Source: Phaseolus vulgaris (lineage: Eukaryota > Streptophyta > Magnoliopsida > Fabales > Fabaceae). From it: DNA of 64,000 nucleotides. The notes below the pieces were generated by a model. That model was not told the origin of the DNA. It saw only the letters and a list, made by a program, of their open reading frames with translations, and did not search any database. Shown in pieces: positions 1 to 9,650 of this stretch (within the stretch, counting starts at the first letter, position 1; every line of letters begins with the position of its first letter). The translations under genes and the position numbers were made by a program. Where the stretch lies: assembly GCF_000499845.2 (NCBI RefSeq), contig NC_023750.2, positions 1,557,213 to 1,621,212 of the forward strand, in the 5' to 3' direction.

Positions 1-1505
1 CAGTTGACCTAATTTTGCTGTTTGGACTCAGATCATAGGGCAAACCCTGTCGGAGAATATGCAAAATTTGATGCCTCATCGTTACTGTTACTGTTCATCG
101 TGTCTTTTTCTCACACTTCAAATATTTTATTTCCTCGAGATCAACCCACTCTTCATTTTTTTTCATCTTTAAATTAATTAATGCTGTAATCATAATAAAG
201 TTCATAAAAAACTAAATAAATAATATATGAAATCCTATAAATTGATGAATTCATTTTTGTCAGTTAACTATATTAATCAAATGATAAGATGAAACTCTCT
301 ACTCCACATATATATTATTATTTTCTTTTAAATTTTTATTTATATTCATTTTTATTATTAAAACATATTATTTCATTATAAAAAGAAATTATAAAGTTAG
401 GAAAAGAGAAAAAATAGTTTTATAGAATTTTTTTTTCCCTTAACTATTATACTTTCCAAATTTTCTCACTCAATTTTTTTTGACGTTTTCATAACTAATT
501 TTTTGTAAAAATGGTAATGTATTACCAAAAAAATTAACAATATAAATAAAATTGAAATTGTATCTATACCTAAAGGGAATTTTTCATTTTAACTATTCTT
601 AGTTATATACAAATTTATTTTTATTTTATCCTTATATTAATATTTTATTTAGTTATTTAGTTATTTTATTATTTTATAATTATTTAAATTTTAAAACCAA
701 AAATAATAGTACAGTGCTTTTGAAAAATTAGCTTAGATTCACAATATTTGTATGGAAGTTTTCAACAATTAACCACATCTACATTTAACTTTGATACACT
801 CTTGTAAAAAAGAAACTTTAACCCATAGTTTGGTTCGATGTTTTATAAATAATATTTGATTAATGCCTTGTTGTATGAAATTCGAAAAGAATATATTCTA
901 AATATGATTACAAGTCAATTTGGCAATATTGAAATAATATGCTATATAAATATGTTAGATAATATAGTTAAGGTTGTTTTTGAATTTGAGATATTTTTTA
1001 CTTTGAAATTTGATAATTTTTTTATTAGAAAAAATAATAAAATTGAATTTGGGTATTTAAGGAATATTTTAACCTATAAAAATAATTGTAAAGACGGTGT
1101 TAACACCCTACAATAAGATCATCCAATCTAATATAAAGAATAAACTTTAACAACACACAAAAAATTGTACAATAAGAAGAATAGTATTTAGAATACATTC
1201 TTCTATTTTAATAGTTTCACATTCCATTAATGCACTCAATAGATATACAACAATATAAACCAAAGCAGACGCACATACATATATTTCTCTCATCGAATAA
1301 AAGTAGACTTCAAATGTTCCAATACTAAGATTTACAAACTTACTTTGAATGTAGAAACAAAAATTTCGGCATTGTATCTAGTTCTATGTATTCTATGGGT
1401 CATCCATACCAAGGCATAAAGCCATGTTATATAGAAAATATCTTCTACATTATTAAAAATGATACTATTCTTATGGTTCCAAATCATTAGGACTATATCT
1501 ATTAC
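1..1505. other. AT-rich intergenic sequence
   Basis: No gene is recognised here. The sequence is strongly AT-rich with long A/T runs. The only open frame of note (856-1116, 86 codons) has low-complexity Ile/Asn/Phe-rich composition, as expected of random AT-rich DNA, and no family resemblance. A perfect 12-bp palindrome (ggtgttaacacc, 1096-1107) is present but has no supporting context. Confidence 0.6.
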
Positions 1506-1690
1506 TACTACAAAATTATTAAATAAAAATCAATATTAAAGACAAAAAATAATTAATTTCTATATTGACTAAATTAGATACTATTTTAGAGACTAAAAAA
1601 ATTATCGATATCTAAATTAATTTATATTATTAATAAATAATTTTTAAATTGATATCTAATTAACTAAAAATTATTTTGATATTATATCTT
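1506..1690 (+). mobile_element. Decayed CACTA-like terminal fragment
   Basis: The segment starts with tactacaaaatt and continues with alternating phrases such as gactaaattagatactattttag and gagactaaaaaaatt. The same order of phrases occurs in the better preserved copy at 7772-7960, which begins CACTACAAGAAAA. CACTACAAGAAAA is the usual terminus of plant CACTA (En/Spm) transposons. No transposase and no second terminus are seen, so this is a solo end or an eroded non-autonomous element. Extent at the right side is approximate. Confidence 0.45.
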
Positions 1691-3060
1691 TTTGTCAACA
1701 ATTGTTATAGGCAATTCGAATCTTTTGTGAATGACTTTACATGTAGTTTACATGTAGGGGTAATATCTCAAGTATTTTTGCATTTTTGTACACAAGATCG
1801 AGTGAATTTTACAAAAACACACTTGCCTTTAGGTTAGTTAGGGAGTAAACGAGAAGGTAAAATGCATAATCACTAAATCATATATATTTTGATATTATTA
1901 TCTATTTATATTATTTTTAACGAGTTTATAACTGTATGAAACTTGATGGCAACCTTATATCCAATTTAACTTTAATTAGTTATAATATATTTAATTCTCT
2001 AAGTATTTATTATATTTAATCAAAATGTATTACATAATTAAATCTATTTACCATATAAAAAATTGTGATTAGGCATACATGTTAATTTAACTTAATTTGT
2101 CTAAAGGGTAAAGCATGGATTCTCTATATAAAAAGTATAACTTTTTTATGGAAGAAGTCCATGGCTTTGCTACTGCTATACTTGATTAAGTAATTAACTT
2201 CAAATTTAAATGATACATATGGAAAAGCCCTGTGGATAAAATTCTCAAATCATTTTTTTTTCTCACAGAATAAATAAAAGAACCTCCAAATGATTTTTTA
2301 TAAATATAAATCGGAATTGTATTCGTTTATTTACTTTAAAGAAAAATTTGTGATCAGAATATATGTCTTAGGAATATATTTATCACTTAAATTGAAAGCA
2401 TACGAGTCACTCTTATATATTATCTTCTCCCTAAATCTCTAATTTGACTTTGTTCTGAGATATTATTCTTGACTGAAAGAAAGTTTGAAGGAAGAGATCG
2501 ACTTCAACATTTGCAACTTTTTTTGGTGGTTTTAAATATATTTTTTTAAAGGGTGATGTTTCTAATAATTTGCTTAGAGCATAAGGGTGCATATACACTA
2601 ATGGTGTGGATAAGCATAAGCATATAATTGTCCAAGATTGGTATCTGAAAAGAGCTTTTGGGTAGAGAATATAGACACTGCCAAAACAATGGCATAAAAC
2701 CAATCAAAATTTAGTTGTGTGTGTACTTGTGCATAATTAGGCCTAAAGTATAATAGTTTATGCAAAACCTTGTTATTTGACACATGTCTTTCTTTGTCTC
2801 ACAATCATAATTTTATCAAATAGGGGTTGTGTTTCACCATGTGCCTTTTGGTTTGTTGCAAGAGTCACACCTTCCCATTTTTTTAACTCCTAAGGAAATG
2901 TATTATGTGTGCAAGATGTGAGAATTAAACTAAAAGAATGTGTCAGATTCATCACCCGCTGCAATGATTTAACATAAATTATTGTATGCATAAATGAATA
3001 TACTAAAGAGAACTAAAACGATAACTATTATGCGATCAATAACTACCTTTCACTCAAGTA
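1691..3060. other. Intergenic sequence, nothing recognised
   Basis: AT-rich DNA without a supported gene, RNA gene or repeat. Two overlapping open frames on the minus strand (2431-2783) are short, lack family resemblance and are treated as chance. Confidence 0.5.
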
Positions 3061-3069
3061 ACCTGTGTG

Positions 3070-3905
3070 TGTGCAGAAAGTAATTATGAAAATGCAGGTG
3101 GATTTTCTATGGGATTGGAGCTCTATGAGGGGAAGAAAATATCTTGATAAAGTGGGAATAGTTGTGCAAATAGGTTTAGGAATTAAGAACATGAACAAAT
3201 TTAATATTATGTTACTAGGAAAATTGAAATAGAGGTTTGCAAGTGAATGATTAGGTTTGTGAAAACATATAGTTGAATTTGAATATTGTGATAGATTTTA
3301 TGAACGAAGTGCAAAGTAACACTTTAGTGAATAACATAGATGATGAGTGGTTATGGAGGGCTGAAAAATCAAACCTATACTTTGTACAATATGTGTATAG
3401 AAAACTAATCACCCTATCCACTAATCAGAAAGGCTTAGATTTGATGTATTCTGGAAAACTATATCGGCCCAATGTTCTGCATGGAGAGTGATTATAGGGA
3501 AAGTAATCACAAATGATAACTTACAAAAGAAGGGTATTAATATTGGTAGTACAATGTGTAGTTTGTGTGGATGATATGAAGAAAATATTTATCATTTATA
3601 TTTTACTTGTGAGGTGACTCTTGAGATATGACACAAGTGTATAAGTGGGTCGGTACATCACAACAATGTTGACATGCATTTTAGCCAATTCAAAATTATA
3701 GGAATTAGTTACAACCAATGAGGTATGGAGGTGTGTTTGGATCATCATAGTGTGGGAAATTTGAAACCATAGAAATAAGGTTGTGTTTATTGGGATCAAA
3801 TTTTATGTGAAGGAAGTCTTTACTTTATCACAAATAAAGACATGAGCATGGATTACAAATAAGTACATAATTTTTTTTTTTATTCTAATTGGTGTCTTAA
3901 TGCTT
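3070..3905 (+). pseudogene. Tail of a LINE (non-LTR retrotransposon): reverse-transcriptase zinc-binding region remnant
   Basis: In shifting + frames the DNA reads as the C-terminal part of a plant LINE ORF2. At about 3339 it gives DDEWLWRAEKSNLYFVQYVYRK, which resembles the start of the zf-RVT region (usual form DxWxWxxxxxGxYSVKSAY). This is followed by a segment equivalent to LQKKGINIGSTMCSLCG.YEENIYHLYFTCEV near 3520-3620, with the Cys-x-x-Cys and His-x-x-x-x-x-Cys metal ligands recognisable. Near 3765-3900 it reads NHRNKVVF, EVFTLSQIK and YSNWCLN, which are typical closing motifs of these proteins. Frameshifts and stops break it throughout. Endonuclease and polymerase parts are absent, consistent with a 5'-truncated old insertion. 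The left limit is approximate. Confidence 0.7.
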
Positions 3906-4127
3906 AGAATATTCTTAAAGATACTAATAGTTGACTAGGAATACATTTTCTGTTTATTTGCTATCTAGAAATGACAGATTGTCACCTAGCGATTTATCGG
4001 GGTCTTAGGTTCTATGTCCTATTGACTTTGCTTTGTTGACCAAAAGGTTTTCCAGTACTCTTTTGTGTATGTTTGCCTTTGGAGGGTCAAAGGGTGATGG
4101 AACAAGCCCCAATATTTTGTACTTGTA

Positions 4128-4625
4128 TATCATAGTGTCTCGTTCGTTCGACAAGGGATGCTAATTGTTAAGCAAGTTGTCTTGGTCGAAGAGTTGCATG
4201 TAGTGTCGTGTTCGTTCCGCAATGACTGCTTTTTGTTAAGCAAGCTACCTTGACCGAAGATTTGCATGTAATATTGTATTCATTTGGCAAAGACGGCTAC
4301 TTGTTAAGCAAGCTACCTTGGCCAAAGATTTGCATGTAGTATCGCGTTCGTTCGGCAAGGGCTGCTAATTGTTAAGCAAGTTGCATTGGCCGAAGATTTT
4401 CATGTAGTATTTTGTTCGTTTGACAAGTGCTGCTAATTGTTAAGCAAACTGTCTTGGCCGAAGAGTTGCATGCAGTGTCGCGTTTGTTTGACAAAGACTG
4501 CTAATTGTTAAGCAAGCTACCTTGGCTGAAGAGTTGCATGTAGTGTCACATTCATTCGGTAAGGGCTGTTAATTGTTAAACAAGTTTCCTTGGACGAAGA
4601 GTTGCTAGATGTTAAGGCAAAGCTT
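4128..4625. repeat. 68-bp tandem repeat, about seven imperfect copies
   Basis: The phrase ttgcatgtagtgtcg recurs at about 4194, 4262, 4330, 4398, 4466 and 4534, exactly 68 bp apart. Each unit also holds a cgttcgttcggcaaggg phrase and a gctaattgttaagcaag phrase. Copies differ by several substitutions but hardly at all in length. The array lies just left of a probable Tat-type gypsy fragment and may be part of its variable region. No function is assigned. Confidence 0.9.
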
Positions 4626-5030
4626 CCTTGAGCAAATGATGTTCGGAATTTTCTCATAATTGAAAACTTCCTAGATGTGTGAAAGTCACAATGTGATAAG
4701 GGGGGCTCCACTTGTTGCCAATACTTCAACGATCAAGTAGGTAACAACATAAAATATACCAGTGTAGTATGTATTGCATAGAATAATACTTATCTTATTT
4801 TTGGGGCTCATCCTCTATTTATAGAGTTTTAGTTGATCTCCTCTCATTCGTCTTTTTGTAAAGTTTGGAGCATAGCCATTTGGTTAGCTTCTGGCATCCT
4901 GTCGTTCATCATTTGTCTTGTTGAAACCATTTGTTGCTCGCTTTGACTCTATCTCGGTTCCACAGTGGGAGCCAATTGTACTTGTATAAACTAAAAAGGG
5001 GCCTAGATAGTACTTGGAACTAGAACTGAC
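4626..5030 (-). mobile_element. Probable Tat-type gypsy retrotransposon fragment
   Basis: Read on the minus strand, positions 4982-4958 give ACAATTGGCTCCCACTGTGG, which resembles the primer-binding region of Tat/Ogre-type gypsy elements (usual core TGGCGCCCACCGTGG). Behind it, a short stretch could encode the start of a gag (a run like MVSTRQMMNDRMPEANQMAMLQTL). Further on the minus strand there is a TATA-like CTATAAATAGAGG (about 4814-4826) and an ACTTGATCGTTGAAG phrase near 4735, which looks like the end of a Tat LTR. The order is scrambled relative to an intact element, so this is a rearranged fragment. The clade assignment rests on remembered motifs only. Confidence 0.4.
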
Positions 5031-5061
5031 AGTAACAAATTGTCGTTGATGTCTTGGTCGC

Positions 5062-5174
5062 TCCTCCTTACTATTCTCGTACTCGTTCTCTGGTACTCGG
5101 TTGCTCCTCCTTACTCTTCTCGTATTCGGTCACTCCTCCTTACTCTTCTCGTACTCGTTCTCTGGTACTCGGTT
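5062..5174. repeat. Short direct repeat, 43 bp x 2, 70 bp apart
   Basis: The phrase ctcctccttactnttctcgtactcgttctctggtactcggttg occurs at 5062-5104 and again at 5132-5174 with one difference. A partial copy (ctcctccttactcttctcgta) lies between them. This may be an internal repeat of the neighbouring gypsy fragment. Confidence 0.8.
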
Positions 5175-6218
5175 GGGAGTTAACCTGTAAAAGGTTATTT
5201 GATAATCAAGTAAGTACTCTGTATTAAGAGTGTATGATATAATTCATCAAAATGTACCTTACTCCTTTGTAAAAGGTTTATTTATAGTGTTTGATAATGA
5301 ATCATTTGACTCATGAACAATATCTGACGCATATCTTCAATAAATTATTTAATTGACTTCTCGGGTATCACAGCAAGTGAAACTGAAAAAAAATTATAAT
5401 AATGAAAAAATATTAAACTTAAAATATAGCAAGATGATTAAAGAATATATAAATAACACATAATTTATAAAGTGGAGATTGATTGAAACTTAAATTTGAA
5501 GGATAAGAATTAAAAAATGATTGAAGTAGGATTAAAAAAAGTGTGTAGAGAATAATGTGTGTAATGATGATTTTGATAGGGTTTCATAGTTGCTGCTCTC
5601 TATAGTTTTTGTAAGGGACATGCATGCTGATTCTCCCATCCCCACCACCACCCTTCAAATCAGGAATGCTTTTTTCAACTTTATAAACGTCACCACAGAC
5701 TAAAGACAACCAAGCTTTAAACCCTAATTTAATTACTGTGCAATAATATTGCACTTTGGTTGCTGCTGTGCGTATGTGAGAGAAAAAGAGACAGTACTAT
5801 GATTGGTGGGGTTTTATATGCAGACACCATGTGGAAACCAACATGCTTTGGTTCCTGTTCCTTCCCTACCCTTCGTCTGCACAAACTCAACATTTCATTC
5901 GACTTTAACTAATATTTTTTTCAATTTTTTTCTTATAATTTCTCAATGCAATCTTTTTCAATACTACCTATATATCTATCCATCTCATTCAATCAATTAA
6001 TCACCATCAACTTCATTCAAAGATTCGAAAAATTTCAAGAAAAAGTCTTCGATTTGATTATGTTAGTTTAATATTGGTAGATTAGATGCTTGTAACTGCT
6101 ATTAAGTTTTTGCTAAAGTTTGTTTATACCATATATACATAGACTTAAAATGGTGAGTGTTCCTTTCTTCTCATATTTTGTAACATATAAAATATATAGT
6201 CAATTAATTATATTTTGG
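5175..6218. other. Intergenic sequence, nothing recognised
   Basis: Some parts (5580-5900) are less AT-rich than the surroundings and contain pyrimidine-rich stretches. I find no exon structure with a continuous protein, no tRNA-like cloverleaf and no known microRNA sequence. An open frame at 5803-6000 has no recognisable features. Confidence 0.4.
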
Positions 6219-6548
6219 TATTATAAATTGAACTTTAAGCCTAACTCAACTCTATAAAATCGGCTCTCTTTAGTCGATGTGAGATTTCCAACACACCCTC
6301 TCATCTCGAGAGTAACAACTCGTGCCTGAGATAATATATTATGGGTGGTCCGATAACGGCCCGATAGCGGATGAGCTGATAAGGTCAACAAACACTCACT
6401 AGGATAGTTTCGAAATGGCTCTGATATCATATTACAAAGTGAACTTTAAGCCTAACTCAACCCCATAAAACCGGCTCATGAGATAAGATTTGCACCCACT
6501 TATATAAAATAAATTATCTTTATCTCTAGTCGATGTTGAATTCTTACA
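6219..6548 (-). mobile_element. TRIM retrotransposon, decayed copy, minus orientation
   Basis: This is a second copy of the element at 13377-13756. The left LTR (6219-6293) lacks about 45 bp of its middle; the right LTR (6430-6548) is nearly full length. Between them, on the minus strand, the primer-binding site TGATATCAGAGCC (6429-6417) abuts the LTR and differs by one base from the usual initiator-Met tRNA complement TGGTATCAGAGCC. The shared phrases gactttaagcctaactcaac and tagtcgatgtgggat identify the family. It has no coding capacity, as expected of terminal-repeat retrotransposons in miniature. Confidence 0.85.
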
Positions 6549-7475
6549 ATTTAATCGATACTATCACCTTTTGCAAACTGATCATTTTACTAGAATGACT
6601 ATGTTTAATGTTCTTCTAATATTTATACCATTGCATTAAATAAAATATATATTTTGAATCAAGTGATAACTACTTAAATGTACATTTATCTTGTTATATA
6701 TGTAATAATACATGATTGAATTATAGTATTATTTTAAAGCAAATGCTAACTAGTCTTCTAAGAATATTTATTAAGAAATTAAAAGTGCAAAGTGTTATTA
6801 ATACATTTCCATCATCGCTATATAACTCTTTAATAATATCTTTTTGTTTATTGATTCTTAAACTATTATATTGTGAAAAACCCTTGAATATAGAGTGAAA
6901 GGGAATTGAAATTAATTTTTTTTATAAAAACAAATTGAGCACAATGTTTTTTAGCAAATTGATCTCGAGTGATTCTTTTGTCTATCTTGATCTATATATA
7001 ATTACCAACGTGGGGATGAGTACTAAACTTATAGTTTATTAAGGGAACATGAGGAGGAGAGGCAATTTGGCATAGTTTATGTTAGTTGGGTGCCTTTATT
7101 TTGAAAGGCAGCTATTAAATAAGCATTGTGGGGTGGGAACTTGGGATGCATGTGAAGACAATCATGGGAAAATGGGAAGAAATTTTTTAGGTTTGATGGT
7201 GGTGGAGGGTACCCGTCCATTGATTCTATGCTTGCAAATGTTTGGTCACAAGTAAAAAATAGTAGGCTAAGTGGAGGCTTTGGTCCCCCAACCCCAAAGT
7301 TGTCCCACAATCACTTTACTTTTGACCTTCTTTTTAAGCCTCTTCTTTGTCCTTGCAACTTATTATCAACCCAGATTTGCCTAAACACATGTGCCTTTCT
7401 TACTTGTCAACACAAGAATCTAGACAACCATTGCTACCCTCAATTTCTTTTTCTCCCCTATTCTTTGTAAGCTAG
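6549..7475. other. Intergenic sequence, nothing recognised
   Basis: The stretch from 7010 to 7470 is relatively GC-richer and holds open frames on both strands (7077-7310 and 7228-7470), but these are unrelated to any family I recognise and overlap antisense. No repeat boundaries were found. Confidence 0.4.
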
Positions 7476-7771
7476 GTATGAGATCCACATTGATTAAAAT
7501 TTACTTAATTTATAGTACTTGAATTTGAATAAGAATAAATTTCATTTTATTTTATTTTATAAGTCGGTTTTGTAACAATAAGTGAAACTTAAACTTATTT
7601 CGTAATATAGTATTGGAGTTTAGTTTAACGAGATTTCTTGAATCTAACGTGGCATCTACTATCGAGCCACTATTCAGTCAACCGCTATCAAACTATCTAC
7701 AAATGTTTACATACGAGATGAACATGTCTTAATATAAAGAAATGTGTTAGAGATTTCACATCAATTAGATA
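7476..7771 (+). mobile_element. TRIM retrotransposon, strongly decayed copy, plus orientation
   Basis: Positions 7480-7500 (gagatccacattgatta) match the start of the TRIM LTR. Positions 7560-7605 (aagtcggttttgt ... cgtaatata) match its end, followed by a degenerate primer-binding site (gtattggag). An internal part with gccactattc and accgctatc echoes the internal region of the 13.4 kb copy. The 3' LTR begins at 7745 (TGTTAGAGATTTCACATCAA) but stops after about 25 bp, where a CACTA-like terminus starts. Confidence 0.6.
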
Positions 7772-7960
7772 CACTACAAGAAAATGATCAAATTTCAATT
7801 AATTTTAGAAACCAAAATAATTAGTTACTATTAGACTAAATTAGAGACCATTTTCGAGATTAAAAAATTTATTGGTATCTAAAGTAGTTTATATTATAAA
7901 TAGATATAAATATTATTTTACGAGTCAATTTTATAAAAAAAAGTTAAATTTAGTGTCTAA
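7772..7960 (+). mobile_element. CACTA-like terminal fragment abutting a TRIM
   Basis: The segment opens with CACTACAAGAAAA at 7772-7784, the usual CACTA (En/Spm) end. It continues with repeated phrases of the form gagaccattttcgag and aattagttactattagac. It begins inside the 3' LTR of the TRIM on its left, so the CACTA sequence probably interrupted that LTR. No transposase or second end was recognised; the right limit is approximate. Confidence 0.55.
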
Positions 7961-9040
7961 TTTTGAAAACAAAGAAACATTTTCTATGCATATTAACCGA
8001 TCCAAGGCCTAATAGGCTATACCAGTTATTATTCCTTATGAAAACTTAACTATGTGTGTTATGAATAGTGATACACTCAATATATAGCAATGCAATCATT
8101 TTAAAAAGACTGAACATGGCATATACATATGTTTTAAAAAGACTAGGCATGCATGATATCATTTTGTTTAATAAATCTTATAAAGAAATAAATAAAATGA
8201 AACAAAGATGTTTTGAAAGTTAATGTCAATGCTTACACATAAAAAAAATCGTGTATGCAATGATACATAAATGTATTATTCTATAAGTTCAAATGGAAAA
8301 GTGCATCAATTAAAATATCTTATTGTATTCGAAAATTATTCTATATATACATACAAATTAACTTTAAAATTATACCTAAAAGTATTACCTTATAAATTGA
8401 AAAGGAAAAATATTTGTTTTAATTGTATATTAAAATCAAGTATTTGTTTGGACGTATGGATAGTGTAATATTTTCTATATTATCGATGGATATTAAAAAT
8501 ACCTTCTTTTATACTTATAACCATTAACTAGTATACTATTTATAAGGTAATTTTGATGACATGCCACAACCAATTGTAAATTTGTCATGTCGTTAAAACT
8601 TATTAATTTTTATGATAATTTTACATTAAAAGTCATTTTTTTTTACGGTCATAGTCATACCTTAAAATTATAAATTGTTAATAGACAATGTAAATATATT
8701 ACATTTATGTGAACAATGTATTATCTAGAAATGTTAAAAAAAAATAGAGCTCATGTTTTTTTTAATATAAAAGAGTTTTTCAAAATATATTTTGTGGAAA
8801 GAAATCCAAATTAAAATATGATTATAATGCAACGTTTAAATCTTGTGTTAACTTGGAAATAATTTGTAATTGCATTTATAATGAAATATCTGAGAAAAGA
8901 AAGTCTCGATAATTCAATGATTTTATAAGAGATATTGTTTCAGTGATACCCATGATTTATTCTATTAATTATAATGTTCATTGATACTAATATTGTTCCC
9001 AGAAACATTCAAAGAAACATAAAGATGGAGATAAAGCTAA
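7961..9040. other. Intergenic AT-rich sequence, nothing recognised
   Basis: Very AT-rich sequence with no supported gene. The open frame at 8271-8468 is Lys/Tyr/Ile-rich low-complexity sequence and is not considered real. Confidence 0.5.
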
Positions 9041-9194
9041 AAGCTAAACCTTCCATATTTAGTGTCTAACGGGAAAAGGACGAAGACAGAAAATGAGATT
9101 TACGCAGATCAAGAGTAAAACAATATAAAGGAGATACAAATAAAGATATTTAGATAGAAATGCTTGAAAGACTTGTTGGGCAAGCCTTTTACAA

Positions 9195-9650
9195 CTTTTT
9201 ATATGCATACTCTGGCTATAATCAAATTGCAGTAGATCCAATTTATCAAGAAAATACTGCATTTACATGTCCATTTGGAATATTTGCATACAGATAAATG
9301 TCTTCCGGACTATGTAATGCACCAACAACTTTTTAGAGATACATGCTAGCCATACACTCAAACATGATTGAAAAATGCATTGAAGTTTTCATGGATGATT
9401 TCTCAGTATTTGGCCCTTCATTTGATGAATGTCTCAAATTTGGAAGCAGTCCTTAAAAGATGCATTGAAACCAACCTAATGCTAAATTGGAAAAAATGTC
9501 ACTTCATGGTCACAGAAGGTATTATTCTTGGACACGAAATCTCAGTAAAAGGGATTGAGATGGATAAGGCAAAAGTATAAATTATTGAGAAACTACCTCC
9601 ACCTACAAAAATGTGAAAGGCATCAGGAGTTTTTTAGGACATATGAACCC
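9195..9650 (+). pseudogene. Gypsy (Athila-like) reverse transcriptase fragment
   Basis: From about 9205 the + strand reads YSGYNQIAVDP, then ENTAFTCPFGIFAYR and SSGLCNAPTTF, followed by IEKCIEVFMDDFSVFGPSFDECL. These are the central reverse transcriptase motifs of Ty3/gypsy elements. The catalytic box appears as FMDD, both Asp residues being intact. The match continues through LKRCIETNLMLNWKKCHFMVTEGIILGHEISVKGIEMDKAKV to EKLPPP near 9600, so thumb-side sequence is kept. There are at least three stops or frameshifts. The wording is closest to the Athila clade as I remember it. No protease, integrase or gag was found next to it, so this is an isolated fragment of about 450 bp. Confidence 0.85.

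Noticed and set aside
856..1116. 86-codon open frame
   Set aside because: Low-complexity Ile/Asn/Lys/Phe composition in AT-rich DNA, no family resemblance and no supporting context.
2431..2783. Two overlapping minus-strand open frames
   Set aside because: Short, no recognisable domains, inconsistent composition; expected by chance.
5803..7470. Possible small genes or a microRNA precursor in the GC-richer patches at 5.6-5.9 and 7.0-7.47 kb
   Set aside because: No continuous protein similarity, no splice structure, and no known plant microRNA sequence or long hairpin could be found by eye.
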